Of a DNA stretch of 64,000 nucleotides, positions 24,396 through 34,120 are shown one piece after another. Under the pieces are notes generated by a model. That model did no database searches and was not told the origin of the DNA. It was given only the letters and a program-made list of their open reading frames with translations. This stretch comes from Solicoccozyma terricola (lineage: Eukaryota; Basidiomycota; Tremellomycetes; Filobasidiales; Piskurozymaceae): contig BCLD01000025.1 in NCBI GenBank assembly GCA_001600875.1, forward strand, positions 17,645 through 81,644, in the 5' to 3' direction. The translations under genes were made by a program, and so were the position numbers. The first letter of the stretch is position 1, and every line of letters starts with the position of its first letter.

Positions 24396-24761
24396 CTAAG
24401 CGTTATACATCGCGCCGTAAAATTGCCCCTCAGATAGTCTGTTGATTGGGTAAGTATCAAGACCGCCCAAGATCACCACGTTTTGCTCCTCTTTGACTCT
24501 GGAGTAGTTACCTGACGATGAATTCGACATCGTTCATGACATATAACATCAAAAGCATGGGCATGTCCTCTGAAACACCATTTGCCACTTCAATGATAGT
24601 CCGCGTGTAGTTGACGATGATCATCATCGGACCATCCCAAGTTCGTACTCTCCCACTGACGGAGATTACTCCCTATCCACTTCTCCCAAGACCGGTAATT
24701 CTACCGCAGCGAGAATATTACAGGCAAAGTTAGGCCGCTGCTTTGTGATCACTTCATCCAT
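24396..24761 (-). CDS. small protein of unknown function
   Basis: The proposed model on the minus strand is 24705-24761, 24512-24672 and 24396-24438, giving 86 aa. The central exon reads ISVSGRVRTWDGPMMIIVNY and continues with TRTIIEVANGVSEDMPMLLM, an alternating hydrophobic pattern like a small beta-barrel, and the last exon ends in GQFYGAMYNA. The second intron (24439-24511) is a normal GT-AG intron and the frames agree. The first intron would be only 32 nt (24673-24704), so the N-terminal exon is uncertain. I do not recognise the family. It is convergent with the lipoxygenase gene, 241 bp away. Confidence 0.45.
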
Positions 24762-25354
24762 TTACAGGGTGGACGTGTTCTACTCCTCGTCGTCCCTGCA
24801 AATCACGTCAACGATGTCAACGATGACGATGCCGGCGGTGGTTACCACAACGAGTCAAAGTGAGAATCCTGGCGCAGCAGCAGCCCCCAATCCGGACCTC
24901 ACACGCCTGCAATCGTTGTCTAGCTTATCCCTGCGTTATCTTCATTCAGCTCATCACCCCGCTAACGAAGCAGAGGAGGAGTCAGGGATAGCCGTGGATG
25001 ACGAGGAGGATTATGATCCAGGGGGTTGTGCTGGATAATGTCACCGCGGACGTGGTAGTGCTTGTGAGTCAGGATGATAGGGATCTGATTCTGAGGCGTG
25101 TTGGGTTTATCTACAACTGCGAATGCAATTCCACCTCTGGGATGGAATTGTGACCTTTTACCCCAGTGGTAGGAGGCCCAGTTAGTGATTGGTTACTTCG
25201 CAGTTGCATTCATTACATTGTGAGACCCGTAGGTGTCCCATGATGAGTGAGCGGCGGCAATCAGCCGTCAAAGACCGTATCTTTGCCCAAGCGGCCGTTG
25301 CTATGGCCCTATGACAATTTACATTTGTAATTGTAAGGAAGAGATGGGACCCAG
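24762..25354. other. intergenic with a possible short frame at 24814-25038 (+)
   Basis: A 74-codon ATG frame encodes a Ser/Ala-rich peptide with an acidic end (VDDEEDYD). It has no recognisable domain and could be chance. Confidence 0.25.
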
Positions 25355-27090
25355 CTAGACAAGACTGTAGACTATCTTCTCAGCCGCATATCCACCGTTA
25401 CGCATGATATCTAGACCTTCAACGATATCTGATTGAGAATGCGTGTGTGTGTGTGTGTAAGGGAGAATGAGAGCGAGGTCAGAAACGATGACGGGAGAAA
25501 GAGACGAGAGAGCACCCACGGTCCAAACCTCCCTCCATAATCCTGAGCTTTTGCGCCTTGTACTTTGGCGAACCACCCCTAGAGGTGTCCCAACCAGCGA
25601 GGAGAGCAGGGAGTTCCTTAGTGTTCCATTCATAGGCTCCTTTGTTGTCGAGTGGCATGGCAGGGAGGTGTATAGCGTTGGCATAAGGTCAACTATGGTT
25701 GAAGAAATCGAAGGGAGAGTCAGCGATTACGGTGGTAAGGAGTATGGGGAGAGAACAAGGGGTTGACAGCCACGTACCGCGTATCCAAGCTGTGTGTACG
25801 TCAAACTGAACTCGGTCTTGACGTCAGCTCGTCGAGCAGCAGTCTCAGCAGAGACGGGCAAGGTGCAGACGACAGAACCTCCAGAGGGACCGATGGTATC
25901 TGAAGAATAGATAGAGCCAGTCAGATCGTGATGGTCGGGCTGTGCAAACGAGTGGCTGAATCATGCAGCATTTGGGTGCTCACCTATACAAGCCTCGGTG
26001 CTTCCCTTCTCGGACGCGCAATCAATGGCAGCAAAGACTCCCTCTTTTCCAGCAGCGGCCTTGATCTGCTTGACAACATCAGCATCTCGGTAGTTGAAGC
26101 AGGCAGTAGCGCCAAGGGCGAGAAGCCTCTCATGGTTGGCCGGGGATGCGGTAGTCAAAACTTTGTAACCAGACAAGACTGCCAGCTGAAGAGCATGGTG
26201 ACCAACGGCAGTTGCCCCTCCCCAGACAAGGATCTGAATGAAAGCAATTAGCGCAACAGTCAGCAAGGGTTTGGGAATGTAGCAAAAAGGAGAGACGGGG
26301 ACCTACGGTCTTACCCTCCGTTGAAGGAGCAGAAGGTCGTGCGAGGTCGAGTCGCGTGTAGAGAGACTGAACGGCAGTGAGGTGAGGAATCTGAGAGCAA
26401 GAGCGAGAACGGAATCTGAAGTCAGTCTCATCTGAAGGAGGTATGGAGACGGGGGATGAGGGATGAGGGGGGGAGATGACGTACGGGGAGGGAAGCAGCC
26501 TCGAGAGCGCTCATGGAGTCGGGAATTTTGGCAACAACTCCCTTATTGAATCGAACATACTCGGCATACGATCCATTGTTGGGGTCAGACGTTCCAAAAA
26601 CAAACCCAAATATTCGATCTCCCTTTTTGACATGTGTGACGTTGGATCCAACGGCAACAACCTCACCGGCACTGTCACACCCGACAACATTCGATTTATT
26701 GGGTGGATTCCAGGGTCCAATGGCATGTTTCCAGTCGGTCGGGTTGAGACCGACAGCGAGTGTTCGGGACTGGGGGGCAGGAATGAGGGAGGGGGGGGGG
26801 GGGGGGGGGGGGGGGCGAAAACAGTCAGTCGAGATATTGCAACCAAAGTGCAAATAGAGCACATTCAAGCCAGATGTACTGACGATGATGCTGCGTGACG
26901 AACGACGACCCAGATAAAGCTGGCTGGTCAGTTCAAGATCTTGCAAGGGAAGAAGAAGCCAGATCGTTCTAACTCACTCATCGGGACCCAAGTTTTTGTT
27001 GGCCTCAAGACTGCCGAAAGGAACGTCCACGACGGCGACCGAAGGTCCGCCTTGAGTTTTAAGGGCCTTGATAGTGTTGGGAATGGACAT
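25355..27090 (-). CDS. MDR-superfamily oxidoreductase, trans-enoyl-reductase/quinone-oxidoreductase-like
   Basis: Clear exons on the minus strand are 26978-27090, 26880-26919, 26485-26769, 26307-26390, 25984-26233, 25778-25899, then sequence to the stop at 25355. Features include LAVGLNPTDWKHAIGPW, VVGCDSAGEVVAVGSNV, KKGDRIFGFVFG and the nucleotide-binding block LVWGGATAVGHHALQLA. The zinc-binding cysteines of alcohol dehydrogenases are absent, as in the LovC-like enoyl reductases and related toxin-biosynthesis-type MDR proteins. The last part reads DNKGAYEWNTKELPALLAGW and ends with GGYAAEKIVYSLV. The junction from 25778 into this block is off by one base with the only visible acceptor (near 25695), so either the acceptor is unusual or there is a one-base error or lesion. 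The 3' exon joins well at about 25429. Confidence 0.82.
26788..26815 (+). repeat. poly-G tract in an MDR-gene intron
   Basis: A G run interrupted at its start by GAGG lies in the intron 26770-26879 of the MDR gene. A C run of similar type lies at about 27160-27180 just upstream of its start codon. Confidence 0.8.
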
Positions 27091-27379
27091 ACTGAACAGG
27101 TCTGAGGGAGGGATTGTAGTGGAAAGGATGGTGTCGGTGCCCAATTGAACTCCTCCGACCCCCCCCCCCCTCCCCCCCCTCTCTTTAGAAGGCATCCTGT
27201 CCTCTCTGCCGACCAGCCGAAAGTCTCGAAGGCTCGAAGGTAGGTCGCAAAGCCCCTTGTGATAGTTGCAGCCTCCGCCACGCGGCCCACGTGGGGTCGG
27301 TGATCGCTCTTACCTATACAGTGAGACAGCGGTACAGCGCTTCCGCATGTTGCCGAGTTCCACCTACGTAAGTCCCTCT

Positions 27380-27566
27380 TGATTTCCAGCCGAGAATTGC
27401 CCATCTAATCTAGAATATGATGTGATCTGCCCGAGCCGAAGGCAGCAACTTATATTCAAGTCTTGTCGTCGTTGCGCCTGTCGAAATCTGACATCGACAG
27501 GAGGCAAGTGCAGTCCACTGTCTTTTCTACAGCATCGAGTCGGTCAGAGATTTCCCCGATAATCTC
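27380..27566 (+). repeat. dispersed repeat, copy 1
   Basis: Closely similar to 32767-33001 in the same orientation, with the best match over 27428-27566 (CTGCCCGAGCCGAAGG to CCCCGATAATCTC). It contains the inverted repeat CCTGTCGA...TCGACAGG. It lies 290-480 bp upstream of the MDR gene start. Confidence 0.8.
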
Positions 27567-29011
27567 TTCGGTTTAGTGAATCGAGTGGTGTGGGTGAATA
27601 TCTGCTTGCACGTAGAAGGTCAATCAATGATCTTTCTAATGCGAGCGCTCGGAACCTCGATAGCTGAGGTTATGCAGGACTTGGAGGGATGGCAAGACGG
27701 TTGAGTGACAATGGTGAAGGGAGGTACCAGAAGACGGGAGTCCACTTTCATCCAAATGGTAGGCTGGCATCGTGCTCTGCTTCAAACTATGGCAGTAGTA
27801 AGAGATGGAAGAAGCTTCGCGATCAGCAGGGGTAGCGGCGGCAGGGTGTGCGGGCGGATAGAAACGATGTAAGGTTTGATAGGAGGCTCACCTTTTGCGA
27901 CCCATTATGAGCCATCGATGCTGCAACCGACAGTGATGCCGGCGTTCTTTCGGCCCTGATTGTGATATTGCTCAGCTTTGGCATCCGACAGAGAATTCGA
28001 GCTCCCAATAATTCCCACCGACATGTGTTCAGCAGAATCGCAAAGACACCCTTTCGACGGAAATGGAAATGGTGAGATTGTCAAACGGAGCGGAGCGTAT
28101 TCACACCGCATCTTGTGGAATGAGCCAAATCGGTCATCACGAGCGAAGGAATCGGGAACGTACGTATACTCACCTCAGCTTCCCAAGCATTCTCCTTGCA
28201 CTCCTCCCAATCCCTGAGCCGATATGATGGGATGTCAGAGGCGGACACACAGTTGATAACGAAACACGATTGCTCACTTCATCTTAGTCAGATCTTCGTC
28301 TCATTCTGAGTTGTTGTTTTGACCCGGCGGATACAGGATCAGCGATAGACCCGTATCAGAAGGTGAGGGCTGAAAGTGGTGGTGTTCTTCTCGACTTGAT
28401 TTGTTTTCCACCTAGTAGTGTGTTGAATGACAGGGTTCCTTATATACTGGTGATGCGGCTGATGCGCACTACTGATGCTCTCGCTTGTGGCTAGCACCCA
28501 TCCATGGAGCCTTACGTCCATCGAGTGATGGACGACACACCCCTTAATTGCTTGCGGTCGACGACTGGTCCAGTGGTGACCTTGCCATGCAGCACCTATT
28601 TAGCTTGCCTGCGTCATCAAGCATCTTTCGACACTGGCACACAACCTGACCAATCCATCAATCAATCCATCATCTAGCAGGGATATCTAGCTGGTTCATT
28701 CCGAGTAACCCACTCAAGCTCCATTGCGGTAACTCCGCAATTGGCAAGCGAGAGGACGACTACGAGTAGAGGTTGCATAGCAGTTGCTCTTCTTCCGGTG
28801 TTGGATGTGGGTCGAGTGTCGATGGTCTGACATTGTAAGGGTTCAAGTGGCTCGATTATTATCTTTGCATGAGATCACCATCCAGCGGCCCTCATGCGAG
28901 TTCACCAAAGCGCCGCCCCTACAGGTAGCATGTTGTCTATTCATTCATTCATCACCTTCACGGGTAGGTAAATCACTTGAAAAAATGTGGTTCTTGCCCG
29001 TCTCAGTACTC
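27567..29011. other. intergenic, with a possible tiny spliced gene (-) near 27900-28282
   Basis: On the minus strand a 5-nt start exon (ATGAA, 28278-28282) can join 28174-28213 to give MKDWEECKENAWEAE. A downstream frame reads SDAKAEQYHNQGRKNAG before a stop near 27905. The pieces resemble small hydrophilic stress proteins, but I could not find junctions that join them. The rest shows nothing recognisable. Confidence 0.2.
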
Positions 29012-32000
29012 TCACTGAACCTCCGTACGTACTCTCTTCCCTTTCAAGACCCCAAACTTGCCACCTTTAGCCTTCTTCAGTTGCTGCTTCCTCTTGATTT
29101 CATTTTCCAAGTCCTCCTCATCAATATCACCCCATGCGTACCATACAATGGTGAGGAAACCGAGGATCGCGGTGATTATGCAGCCTGCCATAGCGCCGAT
29201 AGCTTTGGCGGTCCAGCCCTGTCAATTTAGAGTGTAGTTGGAGTGACCATCCACTGGAAGAAGACCAGCAACGTCGGACGACTCACCATCTTCAGGGGAT
29301 AAGGCCCAGATCTGAATGAAAGGGGGAGCAAGTTCAGGATAAGCCACACCACTGCCCCAATCGCTTAAATGCGCTCACGGTTCTCCCGCAAAGTCAGTGG
29401 TCGAATTCGTTCCTACAACGTTCCCATTGGTTGCTACATTCTGAGCAGCACATTGCTCCAACATATTCTGCGGGATCGTTAGCTCTCTTTGCATGATGTC
29501 AGGAGCACTGATAAATTCCATCGCAAGACCACTTGACAAATGCCAGTCGATCTGGCGAAATTTCCATCCACAGTCAATCAACAGTGGTTCCATCTTGACG
29601 CTGGGGGTTCGAATTACTCACATGGCAATGGAAGAACCAAGCTCCAGGATTATCAGCTCTAAACCTCAAAGTGACCGAACCACCACCAGGCACAGTAATC
29701 GTATCTCTTCTCGAAGGATTGACTTGTCCCTCAACAACAGGCGGGTTCACAGTTGTATCATTTGAGAGAACATCAAATGATCGAGAGATGATTTGGAATT
29801 CATGTCCATGAAGATGGAATGGGTGGAATCCGGTGTCCCTGTTAAGATTTAGTTTGGTGGATTAAGATTCGGTATACACAATTTCTGGCCAGAGCGTGTG
29901 CACACTCACCAGTTGAAGACGGTCAACTGAATGTTTTGCAGATGCTCGAGAACGATAGCATGCGTTTGTTTTCCATACACTCGGGGAAGAAACGAGTTGT
30001 TACCCATGGTCATTGCTGTGATGATGCTGGGAACTGTCGGCTCGAGGTAGGTGCTGCAATAGAAAGAAGATCAATGGATGACAGAAGAGCAATGCGGTAG
30101 TCACGATCTAACATGTTGTTGACTGTGTATACGACAAGTAGTGTTCAGCGCAGCCAGCCAACGTCAACGCTCGCCGAGCAACACTAACAAGCAGCTCGAT
30201 TGGTACCATCGTTCCAGGTCTACAGACAGCCCAGTCAGATCAGATTGTCTAATGCCTTCCCACATCGATGACCCCTTACAGTGAAGAAAACATTCAACGT
30301 GTAATTTGCATCAGGAGGAGCCTGCGCCTTTGCCATGAGGGGAGTGGTGGAGATATCATTGAAATTCCCCCAATCGGCAACTTGCACCGCCTCAGCGTCG
30401 GCGTTATTGGCAGAGTATTGGATTTGAACAGTGTTATTAAGAACGAGGGAGTCTGGTACAATGTCGTACCTGCCATCCTTAAAGCTCAGTACCGACGCTG
30501 ACCAGGCAGAAATGTATGTGACTCACATGAGGGGTTCCTGCATAAACATGAATGCAAAGTTTGTATCGTTTTCATTCTTCGCTTCAACGAGAATAGAGTA
30601 TCTCTGCGCAACAGCAACCGGCAAAATATCGACTTGATATGGTTCAACTTCAGTACCATCTAGCTCGATGATTTGCATCGTGTGATTCTGCATGGTCAAG
30701 TGGAACACTGGACCGTCTCTACTGTTTAGCCAGAATCGAGCGTCAACTAAACTCGCTCGTTAAACTCACTAGCCAAAGCACTCATATTGATCAATCGGAT
30801 CCTGTACTTTTTCCCAGCTTCGAACGGTAGGAAGGCATTATTGCTTACACCTTGTCCACCTGAGATCTCAGCTTGAGTGTTCATGTAAGTCTCATTTTGC
30901 ATGACGTAGATGACTGCGGAGTCTGGTACCGAGAACGGGGATAAGGTGTTTGGAAAAACAAGGAGTGAAGAATGAGAGCGGATCTCACCTGGGATGGGTT
31001 CCGCTCCACTCGGATTTGTCTGACAATTGGAGAATTCTGATCAACTGTTTGTCTGCCACTTTGATGATGATGAACCGACTTGCCCAAGTAATGAACTCAT
31101 TTTCAATCAAATCCTGATGTTGTCGATGATACCTATCAAGGCAAACCCCCCGACCCCGACCTTGGTCATCATCCATCGCCTCCAGCTCCCAGTGAAAGGA
31201 CACTCACCAATCGGACATGATGACGGTGAACTCGTCATCCCAAGTAATGTTATCCGTCCTGGAGACGTTGGGGTGGATGATAACAGCTATCATTACGTGA
31301 AGAATTCCAACACGTCAGACCACGACATAGAACCCGGTAGACGATGGTATGATAGACTCACGAGCCCGAAGACCATCGACGTATTGACCTAATGGACGAA
31401 TTACAAGAAAATATAAGGGAATGCCACCGCACTCCAAGCGATCTTCTTGCGTCGTTCTTACCCTGGAAATGACCCTGTATGCAGATGCAATAATACATCA
31501 TGAGCAGACCTTTCGCAGCGACTAAAGCATTCTTCCACTCACATGGATCCAGTAAGTGCCACTCTGCCCCAGTGCAAAACAACCAACCAAGAAGAAACCA
31601 CCACACCTTGAGTATCCACTCCACTCCACTTTCCTTCCCTTCCCATCCATGTGCTCACCTGCAAATCCACCGGAATCTCATAAGTCAATTCCTCCCCACT
31701 CGGAATTGGACACTGTGTTAATCCAACGGCACCATCGTAATAATTTGAACCATTGAAGAAATTTCCATGTGTATGAAGTGCAGTACCGATTTCTGGACCG
31801 AGGGGACCACCGAGACCGTTGTATGCATGAACTCGGAGTGTGTCGTATTGGTTTACAACTATTGGTGGCGGTCTATAAACCCACATGAAAGGGATGGTGA
31901 GATGAGGCTGCAACAAGATGCAAGGACAGGAACAACTCACGGCCAGGTCCCATTGACGCCAATAACTCTCCTGTCAAACAATCCATCCGGATTTGCCATA

Positions 32001-32098
32001 GCATAAGAAATATTCCAAAAAAGTTCGACCAAAGCCGCTTTCACGACAGTCGTAGAGAGGATGAGAATCGCTACCAAGAACAAAGCCCTTGTTACCAT
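29012..32098 (-). CDS. Fet3-type multicopper oxidase with C-terminal membrane anchor
   Basis: The 18-exon model on the minus strand is 31941-32098, 31659-31872, 31543-31563, 31462-31474, 31362-31388, 31208-31286, 31080-31132, 30989-31036, 30770-30922, 30527-30707, 30280-30469, 30189-30219, 30113-30122, 29910-30053, 29622-29838, 29379-29551, 29287-29311 and 29012-29218. It totals 647 aa with all phases matching, including exons of 10, 13, 21, 25 and 27 nt. A signal peptide covers residues 1-22. Copper sites are [27 protein letters not shown] and [27 protein letters not shown] and FNNITY match Fet3. Near the C-terminus a TM helix ([19 protein letters not shown]) is followed by a basic cytoplasmic tail. 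Fet3 oxidises Fe(II) for the Ftr1 permease; no permease gene lies beside it. SDWYH carries Asp where yeast Fet3 has Glu, so ferroxidase activity is not certain. Confidence 0.9.
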
Positions 32099-32170
32099 GC
32101 TGAAATGAGACGACAGGTTGAGAATATGAAGGAAAGTGGAGAAGGAAGCTGACACGGGGGGGATTGTGCA

Positions 32171-32180
32171 GTATATATAC
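32171..32180 (-). promoter_or_regulatory. TATA-like element of the multicopper oxidase gene
   Basis: GTATATATAC lies about 75 bp upstream of the start codon at 32098. The site is self-complementary, so it would work on this strand. Confidence 0.45.
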
Positions 32181-32766
32181 AAGTACCATTTCAAGTCCTG
32201 TTTTTCGCTTCCCTCTTTTATTAGCCCGTTCTAATTTAGTTCAAGCTGACCCGACGACGACGACTCGTAGTGAGCAGAAAATAGAAACATGAACGGGCAG
32301 AGGGAGCACCCCTTCCCTGCCGCGAATGTATGGTTTCTAATCAGATAAAATGGGGTGGGAACAAGCGCAGATAGCCGCAATCACCCGGATAGGAGACGCG
32401 CTTCTGTCCTGTGAGTGAGGGGGGAAAGAGTTTTTTTTTTTTTCAGACGGTCGTCGTCTGTCTAGGCTCTCACCAGTTTTCACCCACCGGCCGACACATT
32501 GTTCCCGTTTTGGACGATGCAATTCCGAGATCAGACTCCCCAATCAACTGTCAGTTTTCAAGCATCAACACACCTTCAAGTCTCCGTGAATCACATTCTT
32601 GGAATGAAGATAAACCATACACTTCACGACGCATCGGATCTAAAAAGGAGGAGCAAATGGGTGGTGAGCTGGGGTCTGGTCGACTGAGGAGAAGCGTTTT
32701 TCGACGAAAATGCGACTGTGTTTTGGCGGTTAGGTATAGACCTTAGGCAAACATCTGTTATTACGT

Positions 32767-33001
32767 ATTGATTTCCAGCCGGGAATTGCCGTTGTGAATT
32801 GAGTTACCGGACCTCTGGAGTGCACTGCACCCTCCAACGAATCTACACCAAAATGTGAGCTGCCCGAGCCGAAGGAAGCAACTCAAATTCAAGGCTTGTC
32901 GTTGTTGCGCCTGTCGAAATGTGACATCGACCAAGAGTAAAGTGTGGTCCATTGTCTTTTCTACAGCATCGAGTCGGTCAGAGATTGCCCCGATAATCTC
33001 C
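32767..33001 (+). repeat. dispersed repeat, copy 2
   Basis: Second copy of the 27380-27566 element in the same orientation. It has an insertion of about 45 bp near its left end and base changes that break the internal inverted repeat. It lies 670-900 bp upstream of the multicopper oxidase start and before the 3' end of the next gene. Confidence 0.8.
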
Positions 33002-33369
33002 GCTGTTCTCTCATCTCACAAACGTCCCCCATCCATCGCCTTGTCGGAGACATCATCCGTGTGCTCCGATGCTCGGTACAGACCACCCAGACACACCGAG
33101 CGTAGTTGATATGGGAGAAACAGTGCTACCGAAGTCAGTTCCGTCTGAGATCGATTATCACCTTGGACAGGTCTCATCATCCTGACCTTCGGGAGCTACT
33201 TGTAGATATCGACCTCCAACCCTGGAAAGACAAGAAACGGACGCAGACTCAAACGCGCGGGGGTGGGGAGGCTGGGATTTGATTTGCAACGACTGGTAGC
33301 ATCATATCATCAACGCCTCGAGCACACTACATACAATGTCCAAAGGCCAGCCATGTAGAAAGATGTCTC

Positions 33370-34040
33370 CTAGCACTGAGCATGTCCATTCGCAAGCTGC
33401 CAGACCGGTCTGTCAGAGAAAAGAAATTAACATCGGAATTGACAGACTTTCCATGCGACTGTCTCACGTACCCAGAAAACGCATCATCGTCCCCCATGGT
33501 GTTGTTAAGATCCTTGAACGCCTGGGGGACCACTGAGCCCTTCTGCGGGTTGTTCCCCATCATTGTAATTTCCGCAGCATTGATGTTTGTATTGTTGGTG
33601 TTATCGAGATCGATTTCAATAGCCACATCAGCAGGAAGATTAAATTGCGAGTATAGCGTGCAGGTGCGGTGGCCGCTTTGAATTGATTCCGGGGTAGAGA
33701 ACTTGTAAACGTAACTGGAACATGTGGTAGGACGGTTCAGGCATTCTTGGATGCAGTCGCAGGCTGACTGGACCTGAGGAAAGGTGAGGTCGACTTCGGT
33801 GACTACACCAGTAACATCGAACCCTTTGGTGTCTGGTAGGTGTAAGGTAATGTCAGCTGGCTCTCTATCGATACACCGTGCTGAAGGATGGGTAAACGTA
33901 CATCGTATGCACCCGCCACCTTGGACGTTGAGGTTCGTGCAAATCCTACCATGAGAGTCGTTGTCGCGGATCGACAAGGGACCCGCCAAGACGGAGCTGA
34001 GGAGGAGAGCGCTGGGGAGGAAAAAGTTGACAAAAAGCAT
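33370..34040 (-). CDS. secreted protein with PAN/apple-like cysteine pattern
   Basis: Two exons on the minus strand, 33472-34040 and 33370-33409 (62-nt intron), give 202 aa ending in PVWQLANGHAQC. If the intron is not removed, the frame reads on into an unrelated tail. A signal peptide (LFVNFFLPSALLLSSVLAG) covers residues 2-20. CTNLNVQGGGCIRC is followed by ACDCIQECLNRPTTCSSYVY and HRTCTLYSQFNLP. The C-x3-C spacing followed by a Tyr-rich strand and a last Cys is like PAN/apple domains, which bind carbohydrate or protein ligands. The exact role is unknown. A GGT/TGG-rich run lies directly upstream of the start. Confidence 0.7.
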
Positions 34041-34120
34041 GCTGGAGGTTGTTGTGGTTGTTGTGGTTGTGGTGGTGGCGGTTGCAGTGGTGGTGTTGTT
34101 TCAGGTAGTTCTGCCTTGTG
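34041..34120 (+). repeat. TGG/TTG-rich low-complexity tract
   Basis: Runs of GTTGTGGTTGTTGTGG type sit immediately upstream of the start codon at 34040, within the presumed 5' UTR or core promoter. Confidence 0.75.

Noticed and set aside
23984..24460. 158-codon minus-strand frame overlapping the lipoxygenase 3' end
   Set aside because: The better model on that strand stops at 24396. The extension is antisense to lipoxygenase coding sequence.
27823..28282. CsbD-like stress protein gene
   Set aside because: The pieces are suggestive, but no consistent set of splice junctions joins them and the family match is weak. It is mentioned only as a possibility.
33327..33471. Unspliced C-terminal extension of the PAN-like protein
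   Set aside because: A 62-nt GT-AG intron removes it and gives a shorter, cysteine-ending C-terminus that fits the family pattern better.
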